A DNA stretch of 64,000 nucleotides from Qipengyuania xiamenensis (GCF_019711495.1 NZ_JAIGNM010000002.1:1-64000); one strand, 5' to 3'. Counted from the first letter of the stretch, positions 1 to 9,376 are shown. Program-made: numbers and translations. Notes: generated by a model not told the origin, from the sequence alone.

Positions 1-58
1 ATGCGTCCGGCACGGGTCTGCTTCTAAAGCTAGCGGACTTCGATCATGCGATCCCGCG

Positions 59-150
59 AATGTCCCCTTGCCACCCATCTGACGACGCTTTCACCGAGCT
101 AGCGTTATGTCAGGAGCGGACGGACGGCTAACGATCCGATTGCGGACATT
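59..150 (+). repeat. Interspersed intergenic repeat, copy A
   Basis: This is a 92-bp element with perfect 7-bp inverted ends (AATGTCC and GGACATT). It has an internal GAGCTAGCG block and a central AGCGGAC. The same architecture recurs in seven other gaps up to 13.8 kb, always on the same strand. This copy ends 6 bp past the stop codon of the neighbouring leftward gene. It belongs to the subtype with ACGACGCTTTCACCGAG in the left half, shared with copy F. No gene is visible in the 58 bp to its left. Confidence 0.8.
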
Positions 151-155
151 GACGC

Positions 156-2126
156 TCAATTCGCTTCGTATGGCCTCACAGGGAAAAACGGCAAGCCGTC
201 GGTAATCCCTCGCTCCCGGCGATAGTCGGCAACAGCCTTGAATCGCGGAATTTCGAAGATTGCGTGATAACGCGGGTCGGCCCTTATTTCCTCACTGGGG
301 GCGAGGCGCCCGCCATTTAGCCAAAAACCGATATGTCCGACAGGGGCCACCTCGACCTTTTCCATCGCGAGATCGAATGCTGCGTCTACATAACCGTATC
401 GGAAAAGCAGCAGGTTCCAGTCATTGATGCCCCACCCGGATCCCTCATCTATGTCGTAATCGCGCATATACGGGTTCGGTCGATCTAGGAAAATGAACTC
501 GGCATGGCTCCTGAGCGATTGGGCCCGCCCGGCTTCTCCGGAATAGTAGGCGCGATCATCGTCATACATGGCAGCCATCGTCTCGATATCGTTTTCGTAG
601 TCGTTTCTGCTGCCGATTTTGAGCAGCGCCGCCCACCATTGGTTTGCAGCACGCCAGCAATGAACCCTGCAGCTCAGGGCGCTTCGTTTCACCCCCGCGT
701 AATCGTTAAGGCTTATGAGGTTGCCGCGGCGATAGACGTGTAACCAATAGTTGAAAGGATCAGCGTCCATCGCCCTGTCCAAATGCGTCATGGCCTCGCG
801 CGTTTGACCGGCCATGTTTAGCGCATACGCTTTCAACTGGTGCGCATGACCGTCGTTAGGGCGACGCTCAAGCAACTCATCAGCCTTCTCGAGTGCGAAA
901 GGAATGTCCCCGTGAGCGCCAAGCTTCGCGAATGCTTCCGCTAATTGCGCCATGAAATTGTCCGGATCAATTTCAAGGGCCTTGGCAATGCTCGCCTCAT
1001 GTTGCGCCAAAAATTCCTCTCGCGACATCGTGTTGAAGGTCGCATTCGATCCTAGTGAGAGAGTCAAGGAAATGCCGGCATGCGCCGCTGCAAAGTCCGG
1101 TTCTATCGAAGCGGCCAGTTTCATCTGGCGAAATCCATCCCAATGGTCCTCCCAGGTTGTGACTGTGAGCCTTGCCATTCCATCGAGGAACGCCTCGTAT
1201 GCGCGCGGATCAAGGTCTTGCGGGATCTCGACGTCACCCTGAGCGATCTTGCGAAGCGCGATCAATACGCCCGAAATCCTGTTTAGGAGAAGAGCCTCGA
1301 ACTCGTCAGGATATCTCTTGTCGCCCTCGATTTCGCCGCTCCAGATCGGCCGCCCGGAGGATACTTCTACAAGACGTACCAAACCGGTCAGGCGGTCGCC
1401 GGTCGCCTGAACGTCGCCTTCGATAAAATGATCCACTCCAAGCCGCGCTCCAATCGCGGAAGGCGATAGATCATCGTCAGCGACCGCCCTTGCTGCGAAG
1501 ACAGAGACAAACTCGATATCGGGCACCCGCGTCAGGTTGCTCGAAAGCGAGGCGTTCAGCGTCTCCCCACGTTTCTGCCATTCCTCGTCGCCCGTCACCT
1601 CGAACGGGAGGACCGCCAAAGTCGTCGGAGCTCGTTCCCCAGCGGTGATCGGGTCGGAAGGTGCTAGGATCCAGAATGCTCCCAATGTCAGGAGGACGAG
1701 GCCAACTGCTGCGAGCGAAGCGATGACCCAATTGCGCCACGGATTCGAGCGAGGGCTTGAAATAGCGGCGTTACCGCTCGATGCCGCTTCCTCACCGACG
1801 CTGGTCGATAGGATTTCGCCGTTCTGCTCTGGGTTTTCTGCGGTCTCTAGACTGTATCCGATTCCGCGTAAGGTGTGCAGGCGTCCCGCATCATCGCCTA
1901 GTGCCTTGCGGACAGCGGTTACATGCACCTGCAGGGCGTTTTCCTCGACAGTGACGTCTTGCCAGACCGCCTGCATCAATTCGTCCTTGGTGACGATCTC
2001 ACCGCCAGCTTCTGCGAGGACAGTGAGTATCGACAGAGCCCGCGGCCCAAGATGCACATGCTCGCCATCCAGCAGGAGCTGGCGATGAGGCTGCAAGATA
2101 TGCGACCCGATGCGAAACTCTTCCAC
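156..2126 (-). CDS. CadC-like winged-helix, TM, TolB-like, TPR regulator
   Basis: A 656-aa membrane-anchored transcription-factor-like protein. Residues 1-95 form an OmpR/PhoB-type winged helix (LGPRALSILTVLAEAGGEIV, then VTAVRKALGDD and LRGIGYSLE). One transmembrane helix lies at about 133-154. A TolB/FlgO-like domain begins TTLAVLPFEV near 168 and runs to about 300, followed by TPR-like helices to the C-terminus. The layout matches CadC/ToxR-type one-component regulators: cytoplasmic DNA binding with a periplasmic sensor. Its TolB-TPR body is related to those of the two TIR proteins at 6.6 and 11.5 kb. The target genes and signal cannot be read from the sequence. The long gap on its 5' side separates it from a divergent UrcA gene. 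Confidence 0.85.
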   Translation of the reverse strand: MEEFRIGSHILQPHRQLLLDGEHVHLGPRALSILTVLAEAGGEIVTKDELMQAVWQDVTVEENALQVHVTAVRKALGDDAGRLHTLRGIGYSLETAENPEQNGEILSTSVGEEAASSGNAAISSPRSNPWRNWVIASLAAVGLVLLTLGAFWILAPSDPITAGERAPTTLAVLPFEVTGDEEWQKRGETLNASLSSNLTRVPDIEFVSVFAARAVADDDLSPSAIGARLGVDHFIEGDVQATGDRLTGLVRLVEVSSGRPIWSGEIEGDKRYPDEFEALLLNRISGVLIALRKIAQGDVEIPQDLDPRAYEAFLDGMARLTVTTWEDHWDGFRQMKLAASIEPDFAAAHAGISLTLSLGSNATFNTMSREEFLAQHEASIAKALEIDPDNFMAQLAEAFAKLGAHGDIPFALEKADELLERRPNDGHAHQLKAYALNMAGQTREAMTHLDRAMDADPFNYWLHVYRRGNLISLNDYAGVKRSALSCRVHCWRAANQWWAALLKIGSRNDYENDIETMAAMYDDDRAYYSGEAGRAQSLRSHAEFIFLDRPNPYMRDYDIDEGSGWGINDWNLLLFRYGYVDAAFDLAMEKVEVAPVGHIGFWLNGGRLAPSEEIRADPRYHAIFEIPRFKAVADYRRERGITDGLPFFPVRPYEAN

Positions 2127-2511
2127 ATCGGCACCTTTCCCCGACCTTAAGAAAAGCTGTTGCCGTCGGTCGGTCTGGCGATCTTGTCACAATCCGAGGC
2201 GAATTGCCAATTCTGGTGGGGCCGGCTGGCGAACTTTCGGCAGAGAAATAAGTAGCTGATCTGCCTTATCTTCTCCGATTCCCCTTAAGGAAAACAACAG
2301 TTTTCAGCGTAGTTTCACGCAATCCTCATGCAACCACCAAGGCATCATTTCCCGCCCCGGCGCAAAAAGGTCTCACCACCGGGCAAGCGGAAATCCCGAG
2401 CCCTCTGGACGAAGAACACTTTGAACGATCGCGGAGGGCTCAGCCCACGGTACGGGCTGGATTTTCCTGTTTCCCACCGCGACCGAAAACGCATGAGGAA
2501 AGGATAATCAA
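2127..2511. other. Divergent intergenic region with a hairpin
   Basis: This 385-bp gap lies between the leftward regulator and the rightward UrcA gene, so it should hold both promoters. No convincing gene is seen. The only clear structure is a 6-bp stem (CAGCCC/GGGCTG) at 2441-2459, followed by GATTTTCC, about 50 bp before the UrcA start. It could be an attenuator or an old terminator. Confidence 0.35.
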
Positions 2512-2901
2512 ATGAGCAAGAATCATATCGGAACCATCGCCATCGGTTTCGCTGCCCTGTCGATTGCAGCACCGCTGCAGGCACAGGAAACTCCAGACCT
2601 CCTTGTCGAGGCGTCCCCTGATGCGCGGGTCAGGATCGTCGATTTCAATGATCTCGACATCTCGCAGGCACAGGACATGGAGCGCCTGAGGAGCCGCGTC
2701 GCCGTGGCCGTCAACTGGGCCTGCCCCGCACGCATCCAGGGTCCGATCAATATCTACCCGGATCACAGCGAATGCCGCGCGAAGGCGTGGAGCGAGGCTG
2801 ACCGGCAAATTGCAGATGCCGCTGCACGGATCGCGATGGGCAAAGCCGCCCCCACCCGGCTCGCTGTGATGGTTTCGGCCGGAAGCAAGTCGGCCAAGTA
2901 A
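2512..2901 (+). CDS. UrcA family secreted protein (copy 1)
   Basis: A 129-aa protein with a Sec signal peptide (APLQAQ cleavage region near residue 24). The mature part matches the UrcA pattern: a VRIVDFNDLDIS strand, a helix with LRSRVAVAVNWAC and a second conserved Cys (SECRAKA), giving a probable disulfide pair. UrcA proteins are small periplasmic proteins of unknown function common in Sphingomonadales and Caulobacterales. The start has a strong ribosome site (AGGAAAGGA, about 6 bp upstream). A second family member lies at 10.85 kb on the other strand. It stands alone, with repeat copy B downstream. Confidence 0.8.
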   Translation: MSKNHIGTIAIGFAALSIAAPLQAQETPDLLVEASPDARVRIVDFNDLDISQAQDMERLRSRVAVAVNWACPARIQGPINIYPDHSECRAKAWSEADRQIADAAARIAMGKAAPTRLAVMVSAGSKSAK

Positions 2902-2991
2902 GAGACACCCGGCTTCGGCGTCGCATCGACTGCACTGCGGGCTGTCGATGTCGACGCCGGAGATTTTTCGGAGTTGCCGAGAGGGCGATTC

Positions 2992-3080
2992 TAAATCCGC
3001 TTCCCACCCACTTCGTGACCGATTTGCAGAGCTAGCGCTGTGCCAGGAGCAGACAGGCTGCTAACGACCCGATTGCGGAA
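2992..3080 (+). repeat. Interspersed intergenic repeat, copy B
   Basis: An 89-bp copy between two convergent genes. It has the TCCGCTTCCCACCCACTTCG left part, the GAGCTAGCG core and the GCTAACGACCCGATTGCGG right part. It belongs to the subtype shared with copies C and D (GTGACCGATTTGCAGAG-like left half). The outermost inverted bases have decayed. Confidence 0.8.
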
Positions 3081-3106
3081 AGTCAGGTTTATGGATGGAG
3101 GTGGCG

Positions 3107-4051
3107 TTACTTGAGGGAACCAAGGTAGCGCCCAGCCTCGGTCGCGGCGGCCATGCGCGAACTGGCGAACGGCCCCTCCTGTTCAAAGAAGAAATGCCTT
3201 GCGCCGATCTGTTTTGCGGCCGCCAGAATGGTTTCCCAATCAAGCCGGCCTCGCCCGATGTTGGCAGTGGCAAGGCCAAGTGCATAGTCGGTTTGCGATG
3301 AAGGTGATAAGTCCTTCAAGTGCAATGACATCACGCGATCACCAATTGAGGCGAGGACCTCGACGGGATCGAGACCACCAGCGGACACCCAGCCAGTATC
3401 GATCTGAAAGCCGACCAAATCCGGGTCTGTCTCCACGACAATTATATCCCAACCTGTCCGGCTATCGATAGGGCGAAACTCCATGTTGTGGTGGTGATAT
3501 CCGAAGCGCAAGCCAGCCGCTTTCATTCCAGCCCCGACAATATTCAGGTCTGCTGCCGTTCGAGTCCAGTAATCGGCATCCTTGACGCCGAAGAACGACG
3601 CGATCGCGCCGACAAAGTCGCCGCCCTCTGGCACAGCAAAATCAGGCCCAAGATCTGGAAATGGTACAATGGCGTCTTTCACGCCCAAGTCTGTGCAAGC
3701 TCGAAGAACCTCCTCAGGCGTTTCGATAGCTGCTGATATGTCGATATGCGTACTCACCACGTCGAGCCCTGCAGCCTCTGCCAGACGACGGACCTCGCGT
3801 GCAGGCAGAGGATAGTTTGATGGCAGTTCCAGTTCGCGGAAACCAAGTTCCCAGAGCCGGACAAAATTGCCTCCCACATCAGTCCAGACCTCGTCACCCA
3901 GCGTATAAAGCTGGATGCCAAGCTTTTGAGGGCCGGTAGGCGAAAAGAAGGTGGAATTGTGTGCCGACATACATCCGGCAGCCATAAGCGACCCAAGCGT
4001 CGCCATGGTGCCTTTGAGCGCGTTTCTCCTGCTTATCCGCAATGCATACAC
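3107..4051 (-). CDS. Tat-exported sugar isomerase/epimerase-like TIM barrel
   Basis: A xylose-isomerase-like TIM-barrel protein of about 314 aa. The N-terminus has a twin-arginine signal (SRRNALKG) followed by a hydrophobic stretch and a lipobox-like AAGC. Metal-site segments of the family are visible: HTHIDI-type His, YHHHNMEF, QIDTGW and SLHLKDL, ending FFEQEGPF. A GTG at 4051 is chosen as the start because it has AGAAGGG just upstream and leaves 68 bp to the divergent gene. An ATG at 4102 is the alternative but would leave only 17 bp. Such proteins are typically non-phosphorylated sugar or keto-glycoside isomerases or lyases. The divergent oxidoreductase pair suggests a role in periplasmic oxidized-sugar metabolism. 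Confidence 0.8.
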   Translation of the reverse strand: MYALRISRRNALKGTMATLGSLMAAGCMSAHNSTFFSPTGPQKLGIQLYTLGDEVWTDVGGNFVRLWELGFRELELPSNYPLPAREVRRLAEAAGLDVVSTHIDISAAIETPEEVLRACTDLGVKDAIVPFPDLGPDFAVPEGGDFVGAIASFFGVKDADYWTRTAADLNIVGAGMKAAGLRFGYHHHNMEFRPIDSRTGWDIIVVETDPDLVGFQIDTGWVSAGGLDPVEVLASIGDRVMSLHLKDLSPSSQTDYALGLATANIGRGRLDWETILAAAKQIGARHFFFEQEGPFASSRMAAATEAGRYLGSLK

Positions 4052-4119
4052 CACAATCCCTTCTACTTGTCGTGATGTATCGAATGCCATATGCACCTTC
4101 AAGCGGACGGGAGAATTCG

Positions 4120-4680
4120 ATGATCCGTCAATCTGCTTTCAGTCGTCGCGAAATCTTGCGAAATTCTTTGATTTCCGCAGGTCTCGTCTTCGCAGCAAGC
4201 GGTTGCAGCGAGCCGCAATCTAAGCCGCTTGGGCTATCCGAAGAGCGTTTCGCCATTCTCGCAGCCACCAGCAATGCCATGCTTCCCGGCGGTGACGGTA
4301 CAGGAGCCTTGGACGCTGGGTTGCCTCGTATCGTGGTGGATTTGCTTGATGAATGGGCGAGCGCCCAAACGCGCACAGGTCTCGTTTCAGCTATCGATGC
4401 AATCGGTGCCCTGCATTCGGCGGGTGTGGGTTTCTCACTTGCAGACCCCACCACCCAATCGCGTCTTTTGGAGACCCACGACATCGACATGATGGACATC
4501 GAGAAGCAGGGCGATGAAGGCCGCTGGTATCTGGCCCTGAAGAACCTCTTGATCGCGGGTTTCTACCATTCCGAGATTGCGTTGAACCGTGAGCTGGACT
4601 GGGATCATGACCCCGGTGGCTGGACCCCGTCGATACCCCTCACACGCGCAACGCGCGTGCAATTTTGGAACAGAGGCTGA
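4120..4680 (+). CDS. Gluconate 2-dehydrogenase subunit 3-like protein
   Basis: A 186-aa protein beginning with a Tat signal (FSRREILRNSLISAG) that ends in a lipobox-like AASGC. The body (LSEERFAILAATSNAMLPGG, then WYLALKNLLIAGFYHSE and GGWTP) matches the gluconate 2-dehydrogenase subunit 3 family. Those small partners accompany a GMC-family catalytic subunit and help export it through the Tat pathway. The start ATG has GGGAG 6 bp upstream. The stop codon overlaps the start of the GMC gene (TGATG), so the two are translationally coupled. No cytochrome c subunit is visible, so the electron acceptor must be encoded elsewhere. Confidence 0.85.
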   Translation: MIRQSAFSRREILRNSLISAGLVFAASGCSEPQSKPLGLSEERFAILAATSNAMLPGGDGTGALDAGLPRIVVDLLDEWASAQTRTGLVSAIDAIGALHSAGVGFSLADPTTQSRLLETHDIDMMDIEKQGDEGRWYLALKNLLIAGFYHSEIALNRELDWDHDPGGWTPSIPLTRATRVQFWNRG

Positions 4681-6362
4681 TGTTCGACGCCCTTGTCATA
4701 GGTTCCGGGATGAGCGGCGGTATCGTGGCAAAGGAACTATGTGAGCGCGGTCTCAAGACACTGCTGCTTGAGCGCGGACGGCATGTCGAGCATGGAACCG
4801 ATTACACGGATTGGATGGAGCCTTGGGAAAGACCCCATTTGGACGGCATTCCCGAAGAGGAGGCAGCCCGCGACTATCCGATCCAGAGCAACTGTTATGC
4901 GATGACCAGCGCCACCAAGCAATTCTGGGTAAAAGATAGCGACCATCCCTATTCAACCCCAGAAGACCGCCCGTTCCGCTGGTACCGTGGGTTTCACCTC
5001 GGCGGTCGATCCGTGACATGGCATCGCCAGAGCTATCGTCTCTCGCAAATGGATTTCGAGGCTAACGCCCGCGAAGGCATCGGGTCTGAATGGCCGATCG
5101 GGTATGACGATCTCGCCCCTTGGTACGACCACATCGAAAACTTCATCGGTGTGGCGGGCGCGCGCGACGGTATCGATACTCTGCCGGATGGAGACTTTCT
5201 TCCTCCATTCGGCATGACCGATTTCGAGCGGGAATTTGCGCTGAAGATGAAAGCGGCATTCCCAGGACGAAACTTCATCCATGCGCGTACCGCGCATCTC
5301 AGCGAGTCGAGGAGGCATCAAGAAGAGTTGGGCCGCGGGCGCTGCCAGGCCCGCGATATCTGTCAGAGCGGTTGCAGCTACGGTGCTTATTACTCCAGCC
5401 TTTCTGGAGCTTTGCCGGCAGCAGAAAGAACGGGGAACCTCACTATAGTAACCGATGCCATAGTCGATTCCATCCAGTACGATCCACAGGCAGGCCGGGT
5501 GTCCGGCGTTCGTGTCATCGATGCAAAAACGAAGGACGCCAGAAGCTATGAAGCCCGGATCGTGTTTTGCAACGCCTCCACGATCCCTACCGCCGCGATC
5601 CTTCTTGCGTCTCGCTCAGAGGCCTTCCCGGAAGGTCTGGCCAATCGCTCCGGGATGGTAGGCAGAAACCTCATGGATCACCCCAGCACTTTTGTATCAG
5701 GCCAGTTCGAAGGAGGTCCCAAAACCTACTACCGGGGGCGCAGACCTACCACTTGCTATACTCCGCGCTATCGCAATGTGACCGAGCCTGCAGATTTTTC
5801 CCGCGGCTTTGGCATCCAGTGGTGGGGGACACGAACTCCAATTTTGGACAATGGTCTGGCTCAATCGGGGATCGGCAAAGGCTTGATGGAAAAGGCCCGG
5901 ACCCCGGGCGCTTGGCGGATGGTGATGGTTGCCTTCGGGGAGATGCTCCCAAACCCGAAAAACCGAGTCACTCTGCACCCAACCAAGAAAGACAAGTGGG
6001 GCATAGCCTTGCCGCATATCGATTGTTCTTATGGGTCGAATGAACAGCAGATGATGAGCACGGCCATTGTTGATTGCCGCGAGATGATCGAAAGCGCCGG
6101 CGGCAGGGTTATGATTGAGAGTGATCCGCTTGCCATTCCCGGCGAGGGGATCCACGAGATGGGAACGGCCTGCATGGGCAAGGATCCATCAAAGTCGGTT
6201 CTGAACGGTTTCAATCAGTCGCACGACGTGCCGAACCTCTTTATCTCCGACGGTTCTGCGATGGCTTCAAGCGCATGCCAAAACCCGTCTCTTACTTACA
6301 TGGCGATGTCGGCCCGAGCAGCCGATGCAGCTGCAGGCATGTTGAAGGCCAATTTGATTTAG
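4680..6362 (+). CDS. GMC family FAD-dependent oxidoreductase
   Basis: A 560-aa glucose-methanol-choline oxidoreductase. It opens with the FAD-binding dinucleotide motif (DALVIGSGMSGG), then GGRSVTWHRQ, an SGC-containing middle segment and the C-terminal signature with His492 (HEMGTACMG) and Asn535 (CQNPSLTY), the usual catalytic pair. The family oxidizes alcohol or sugar hydroxyls. Coupling to a Tat-exported subunit-3 protein suggests a periplasmic sugar or glycoside dehydrogenase, perhaps a glycoside 3-dehydrogenase (inference). The ATG at 4680 overlaps the upstream stop. An in-frame TTG at 4665 is an alternative start. Confidence 0.9.
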   Translation: MFDALVIGSGMSGGIVAKELCERGLKTLLLERGRHVEHGTDYTDWMEPWERPHLDGIPEEEAARDYPIQSNCYAMTSATKQFWVKDSDHPYSTPEDRPFRWYRGFHLGGRSVTWHRQSYRLSQMDFEANAREGIGSEWPIGYDDLAPWYDHIENFIGVAGARDGIDTLPDGDFLPPFGMTDFEREFALKMKAAFPGRNFIHARTAHLSESRRHQEELGRGRCQARDICQSGCSYGAYYSSLSGALPAAERTGNLTIVTDAIVDSIQYDPQAGRVSGVRVIDAKTKDARSYEARIVFCNASTIPTAAILLASRSEAFPEGLANRSGMVGRNLMDHPSTFVSGQFEGGPKTYYRGRRPTTCYTPRYRNVTEPADFSRGFGIQWWGTRTPILDNGLAQSGIGKGLMEKARTPGAWRMVMVAFGEMLPNPKNRVTLHPTKKDKWGIALPHIDCSYGSNEQQMMSTAIVDCREMIESAGGRVMIESDPLAIPGEGIHEMGTACMGKDPSKSVLNGFNQSHDVPNLFISDGSAMASSACQNPSLTYMAMSARAADAAAGMLKANLI

Positions 6363-6396
6363 CGCTAAGTCCTTTGCGCCCGCAGCAGTTCTTTCA

Positions 6397-6485
6397 TCGC
6401 CCGCTTTCCACCCACTTCATGACCGATTTGCAGAGTTGGCGATGTGACAATAGCGGACCAGGCGCTGATGACCCGATCGCTGACA
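6397..6485 (+). repeat. Interspersed intergenic repeat, copy C
   Basis: An 89-bp diverged copy between the GMC gene and the first TIR gene, with CCGCTTTCCACCCACTTCAT on the left, AGCGGACC in the centre and GATGACCCGATCGCTGAC on the right. The remaining roughly 145 bp of the gap hold no recognisable gene. A TATAAT hexamer lies at 6628-6633. Confidence 0.75.
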
Positions 6486-6631
6486 AGGCCCCACGCAGTT
6501 ACCCGTAAGGCGGCCTCCCACCACAGCATTTATTTGTGCGACGATCGATTGTGTGACAGACAATGACTACGCCCACTTCTGGTGCTGATTAATCAGCGAA
6601 TCCGGCCGGCTTGCGTTCGACCCAGTGTATA

Positions 6632-8611
6632 ATGGGGGGATTTTTGCCAGCAGTAGATGTCTTCCTTTCTTATAGTCGTGCCGACAGCGAACGCGCACGA
6701 TTGTTCGCGACCGCATTGGAGGAAGAGGGGCTGAAAGTTTGGTGGGATAACGTAATCCGAAGTGGCCAAGCGTTCGACGAGCAAATCGAAATAGCCTTGC
6801 GAACTGCGAAAGCCGTCGTTGTCCTCTGGTCGGAAAACTCGGTTGCCTCCCGGTGGGTGAGAGCCGAGGCCACGTTCGCGGAACGCCGCGATATTCTCGT
6901 CCCTTGCATGATTGAAGCTTGCGAGCGTCCAATTGCTTTTGAGCTCATACAATCGGCAGACCTTAGGGGATGGAGTGGTGCGACTAGCGACCCGACTTGG
7001 CGGGCGCTGGTCGAAGAGATTTCTTCCACAATAGGGGGAGGCGCGAAAAAGGCTTCGAAGGCTTGCACGCGCGTGGAAGCTCCGCGCGAGTTCGCTCGAT
7101 CAAGTCTTCCATCGGGAGATAAATTGATCGCCGTGCTTCCGTTCGACAACTTATCGACCGACGGAGAGATGGCGTATTTTTCCGACGGAATATCAGAGGA
7201 CATTTTGGGAAGGGTATCATCCGGTTCCGAGCTAAAAGTTGTCGGAAGAGCGCTGAGTTTCCAATTCAGGGGGACAGAGAAAGCCAAGGCAGCGCAAGCC
7301 CTTGGCGCAAGCCATCTGGTGGATGGTTCTATAAGGCGTGCTGGCAACAAAGTCAGGATATTCGCGCACCTCACCGAGGTCGAAAGCCTTACCACTCTTT
7401 GGTCGGAGCATTACGATCGGGACTTGGATGACATCTTCACGATTCAGGACGAGATCTCAGAGGCTATCGCTCAGGCGCTCGACGCAGCGTTTTCGCCGAG
7501 CAAAGCGCCGAAGATCGATCCATTGGCTTATGACCTCTACCTTCAGCTGCGCCAACTCATGTATCGAAGCATGGACCTCGAAAAGTTCGAAAGTTTGTCT
7601 GCTGGCCTCGTCAGGATGGCTCCAGAATTCGCTGATGGATGGGCTTTGCGTGCTCTGATCCTTAGCTGGCAAAGTCACGAGCTACCGTACAATGATCGCG
7701 ATGCAATCATCGCACTTGGAAAAGGTGCGCTTGAGCGTGCCCTTTCAATTGATCCGAAATGCCCAAACGCAATCGCCGCTGAGTGGTCATTCTATTCGCC
7801 ATTCGGGCAGTTCGTCGAGCAAGGAAAGCTCGAAGAAAAATGGAGTGCGATGTGGGAGCAGTCGGGCATCGCCAACGTCCACCACCCCTTCCATCTCGAA
7901 TGCGTCGGGCGCAAGCGCGAAGCGATAGCCTTGATGCAAGAATATCGTGCGCGGAAAGCATATGTTGCTGACAGCTACCTCGGTATGGCGATTTGGCGGG
8001 CTGGACAGTTTGCCAAGGGGCGGGAGATGCTGGAGCAGGCGCTCGCTGCGGAACCCGGCGACTACAATGTCCGAGCCACGCTCATTGGCGTCTACACAAG
8101 AGATAATGATCGCGACGCTCTTGACCAGTTGTTGGACCCAGACGTTCTTCGCAAGTATTCGCTTGGTCAATATGCATGGGCGGCTGACGCCGGTCGGCTC
8201 GCACTGAGCGGGTCTACGGAGGCCGCAAGGACGTTCCTTGAAGATTACACCAAGCGACAGACGAAGTTTGGCTCAATCGAACCATTTCTTCTCGCACTAT
8301 GGTCGGACTTGGGCTTCACTGATGAGGGATATAGGCTCGCAGAAACGGTGCGCCTGGGGCCGTCCGGGAACGAGGGGGACGTCTTAGGAGAAAATGCTTA
8401 TCGTCCCCATCTGCTGTTTTCTTCTGCTTATCCGCAGTTGCGGCAAGACCGACGCTTCGTGAAGCTGTGTGCTAGACTAGGGCTTGTAGAGTACTGGCTT
8501 GAAACTGGCAGTTGGCCGGATTGCGCAGACGAGGTTTCCTATGACTTCCAAGCCGAATGCGAACGATACCGCTATCATCCGAAGGACCGGTTTCTGCCGA
8601 ACAGAATATGA
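6632..8611 (+). CDS. TIR domain, TolB-like, TPR protein (copy 1)
   Basis: About 659 aa. The N-terminal TIR_2-type domain (roughly residues 8-110) starts VDVFLSYSRADSERA and continues VWWD, KAVVVLWSENS and SRWVRAEA. The Glu of the W-V-x-x-E motif (Glu79 here) matches the catalytic Glu of NAD-cleaving TIR enzymes such as SARM1. A TolB/FlgO-like domain follows (LIAVLPFDNLSTDGEMAYFS, then LVDGSIRRAGNKVRIFAHL). The remainder is TPR-like helices. No transmembrane segment is seen, unlike copy 2. The start is uncertain: ATG 6632 is used, but an in-frame TTG at 6611 exists and a TATAAT overlaps the ATG. Role is unknown; NADase signalling or stress sensing is inference. Confidence 0.85.
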   Translation: MGGFLPAVDVFLSYSRADSERARLFATALEEEGLKVWWDNVIRSGQAFDEQIEIALRTAKAVVVLWSENSVASRWVRAEATFAERRDILVPCMIEACERPIAFELIQSADLRGWSGATSDPTWRALVEEISSTIGGGAKKASKACTRVEAPREFARSSLPSGDKLIAVLPFDNLSTDGEMAYFSDGISEDILGRVSSGSELKVVGRALSFQFRGTEKAKAAQALGASHLVDGSIRRAGNKVRIFAHLTEVESLTTLWSEHYDRDLDDIFTIQDEISEAIAQALDAAFSPSKAPKIDPLAYDLYLQLRQLMYRSMDLEKFESLSAGLVRMAPEFADGWALRALILSWQSHELPYNDRDAIIALGKGALERALSIDPKCPNAIAAEWSFYSPFGQFVEQGKLEEKWSAMWEQSGIANVHHPFHLECVGRKREAIALMQEYRARKAYVADSYLGMAIWRAGQFAKGREMLEQALAAEPGDYNVRATLIGVYTRDNDRDALDQLLDPDVLRKYSLGQYAWAADAGRLALSGSTEAARTFLEDYTKRQTKFGSIEPFLLALWSDLGFTDEGYRLAETVRLGPSGNEGDVLGENAYRPHLLFSSAYPQLRQDRRFVKLCARLGLVEYWLETGSWPDCADEVSYDFQAECERYRYHPKDRFLPNRI

Positions 8612-8645
8612 GAGCCTAGTTGTCTTTCTGCGCTGTTAAGCCTTA

Positions 8646-8735
8646 GTGTCCGCTTTCCACCCACTTCGTGACCGATTTGCCGAGCTAGCGGTGTGCCACG
8701 AGCGGACGTGCGGGTATCGACCCGATTGCCGTCGT
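8646..8735 (+). repeat. Interspersed intergenic repeat, copy D
   Basis: A 90-bp copy starting 35 bp after the TIR gene stop. GTCCGCT near its left end pairs with AGCGGAC in its centre (7-bp perfect stem). The GAGCTAGCG core and GACCCGATTGC right part are intact, but the right terminus has decayed. The rest of the 315-bp gap (8736-8926) shows no gene. Confidence 0.8.
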
Positions 8736-8926
8736 TGTGAGACTGACCGTCTTGCAGTTCGGAAACCTCGGCTCCTGATTGTCTGAGTGCGTTGCTTGGT
8801 TGTGATCCGCTGGCCATTGCAAGGCTCGGCAGAGTGCATCTGCTTACCTTGTGAACACCGTTTGGGGTGCAAATTCAGCAATTTTGCGTTACGTCTAAAG
8901 GACTAAATAGAAGGTTGGGGGGGCAC

Positions 8927-9376
8927 ATGAAGAAGACGGCACTATTCTGCGGCATAGGCGCATTTCTGGCGGCGGGTTCAGGCGTTTCGGCCAATCAGCA
9001 ATCGAGGATCAATCCCGACTTTCTCGAGGGTCGGCGTGACGCCCCTGAAGCTGAAATCCGTGAGCCGACACGGCGTGAAAAGGCAATGCTCATTCACATG
9101 ATCGCCAGAGCTGTCAGACCCCATTGGCGTCCGCAGTCGACGTTGGACGGTCAGTCTACGACGGTGACATTTCGCCTCAACAGGGATGGATCGCTTGCCT
9201 CCCTCCCGAACGTCGTAAAGCAGATTGGGTTCGGGGGAGATGAAGGGTTGGCTAGTGAGCACGCTAAAATGGCCCGTTTCGCGATCATTGAGGCCGCGCC
9301 CTTCAATCTTCCTGAAGAGTTCTATCCGGCATATGAGACCGTGACATTGACACTTGATTGGTCAACGAGACGGTAA
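8927..9376 (+). CDS. Secreted TolA/TonB C-terminal-like protein
   Basis: A 149-aa protein with a signal peptide (MKKTALFCGIGAFLAAGSG, cleavage near VSA). The C-terminal half resembles the TolA/TonB C-terminal domain: RAVRPHWRPQ, VTFRLNRDGSLASLP, a helix ending IIEAAPFNLP, then YPAYETVTLTLDW. It lacks the membrane anchor and long linker of a true TolA, so it is a free periplasmic domain. The ATG is set by a run of seven G a few bases upstream; an upstream in-frame start at 8867 would bury the signal peptide. Partners are unknown. Confidence 0.7.
   Translation: MKKTALFCGIGAFLAAGSGVSANQQSRINPDFLEGRRDAPEAEIREPTRREKAMLIHMIARAVRPHWRPQSTLDGQSTTVTFRLNRDGSLASLPNVVKQIGFGGDEGLASEHAKMARFAIIEAAPFNLPEEFYPAYETVTLTLDWSTRR

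Noticed and set aside
6611..6633. TTG 6611 plus TATAAT 6628 as a -35/-10 promoter pair for TIR copy 1
   Set aside because: The spacing between TTGCGT and TATAAT is only 11 bp, too short for a normal promoter; the same short spacing appears before TIR copy 2, so I noted the TATAAT-like boxes but do not call promoters.
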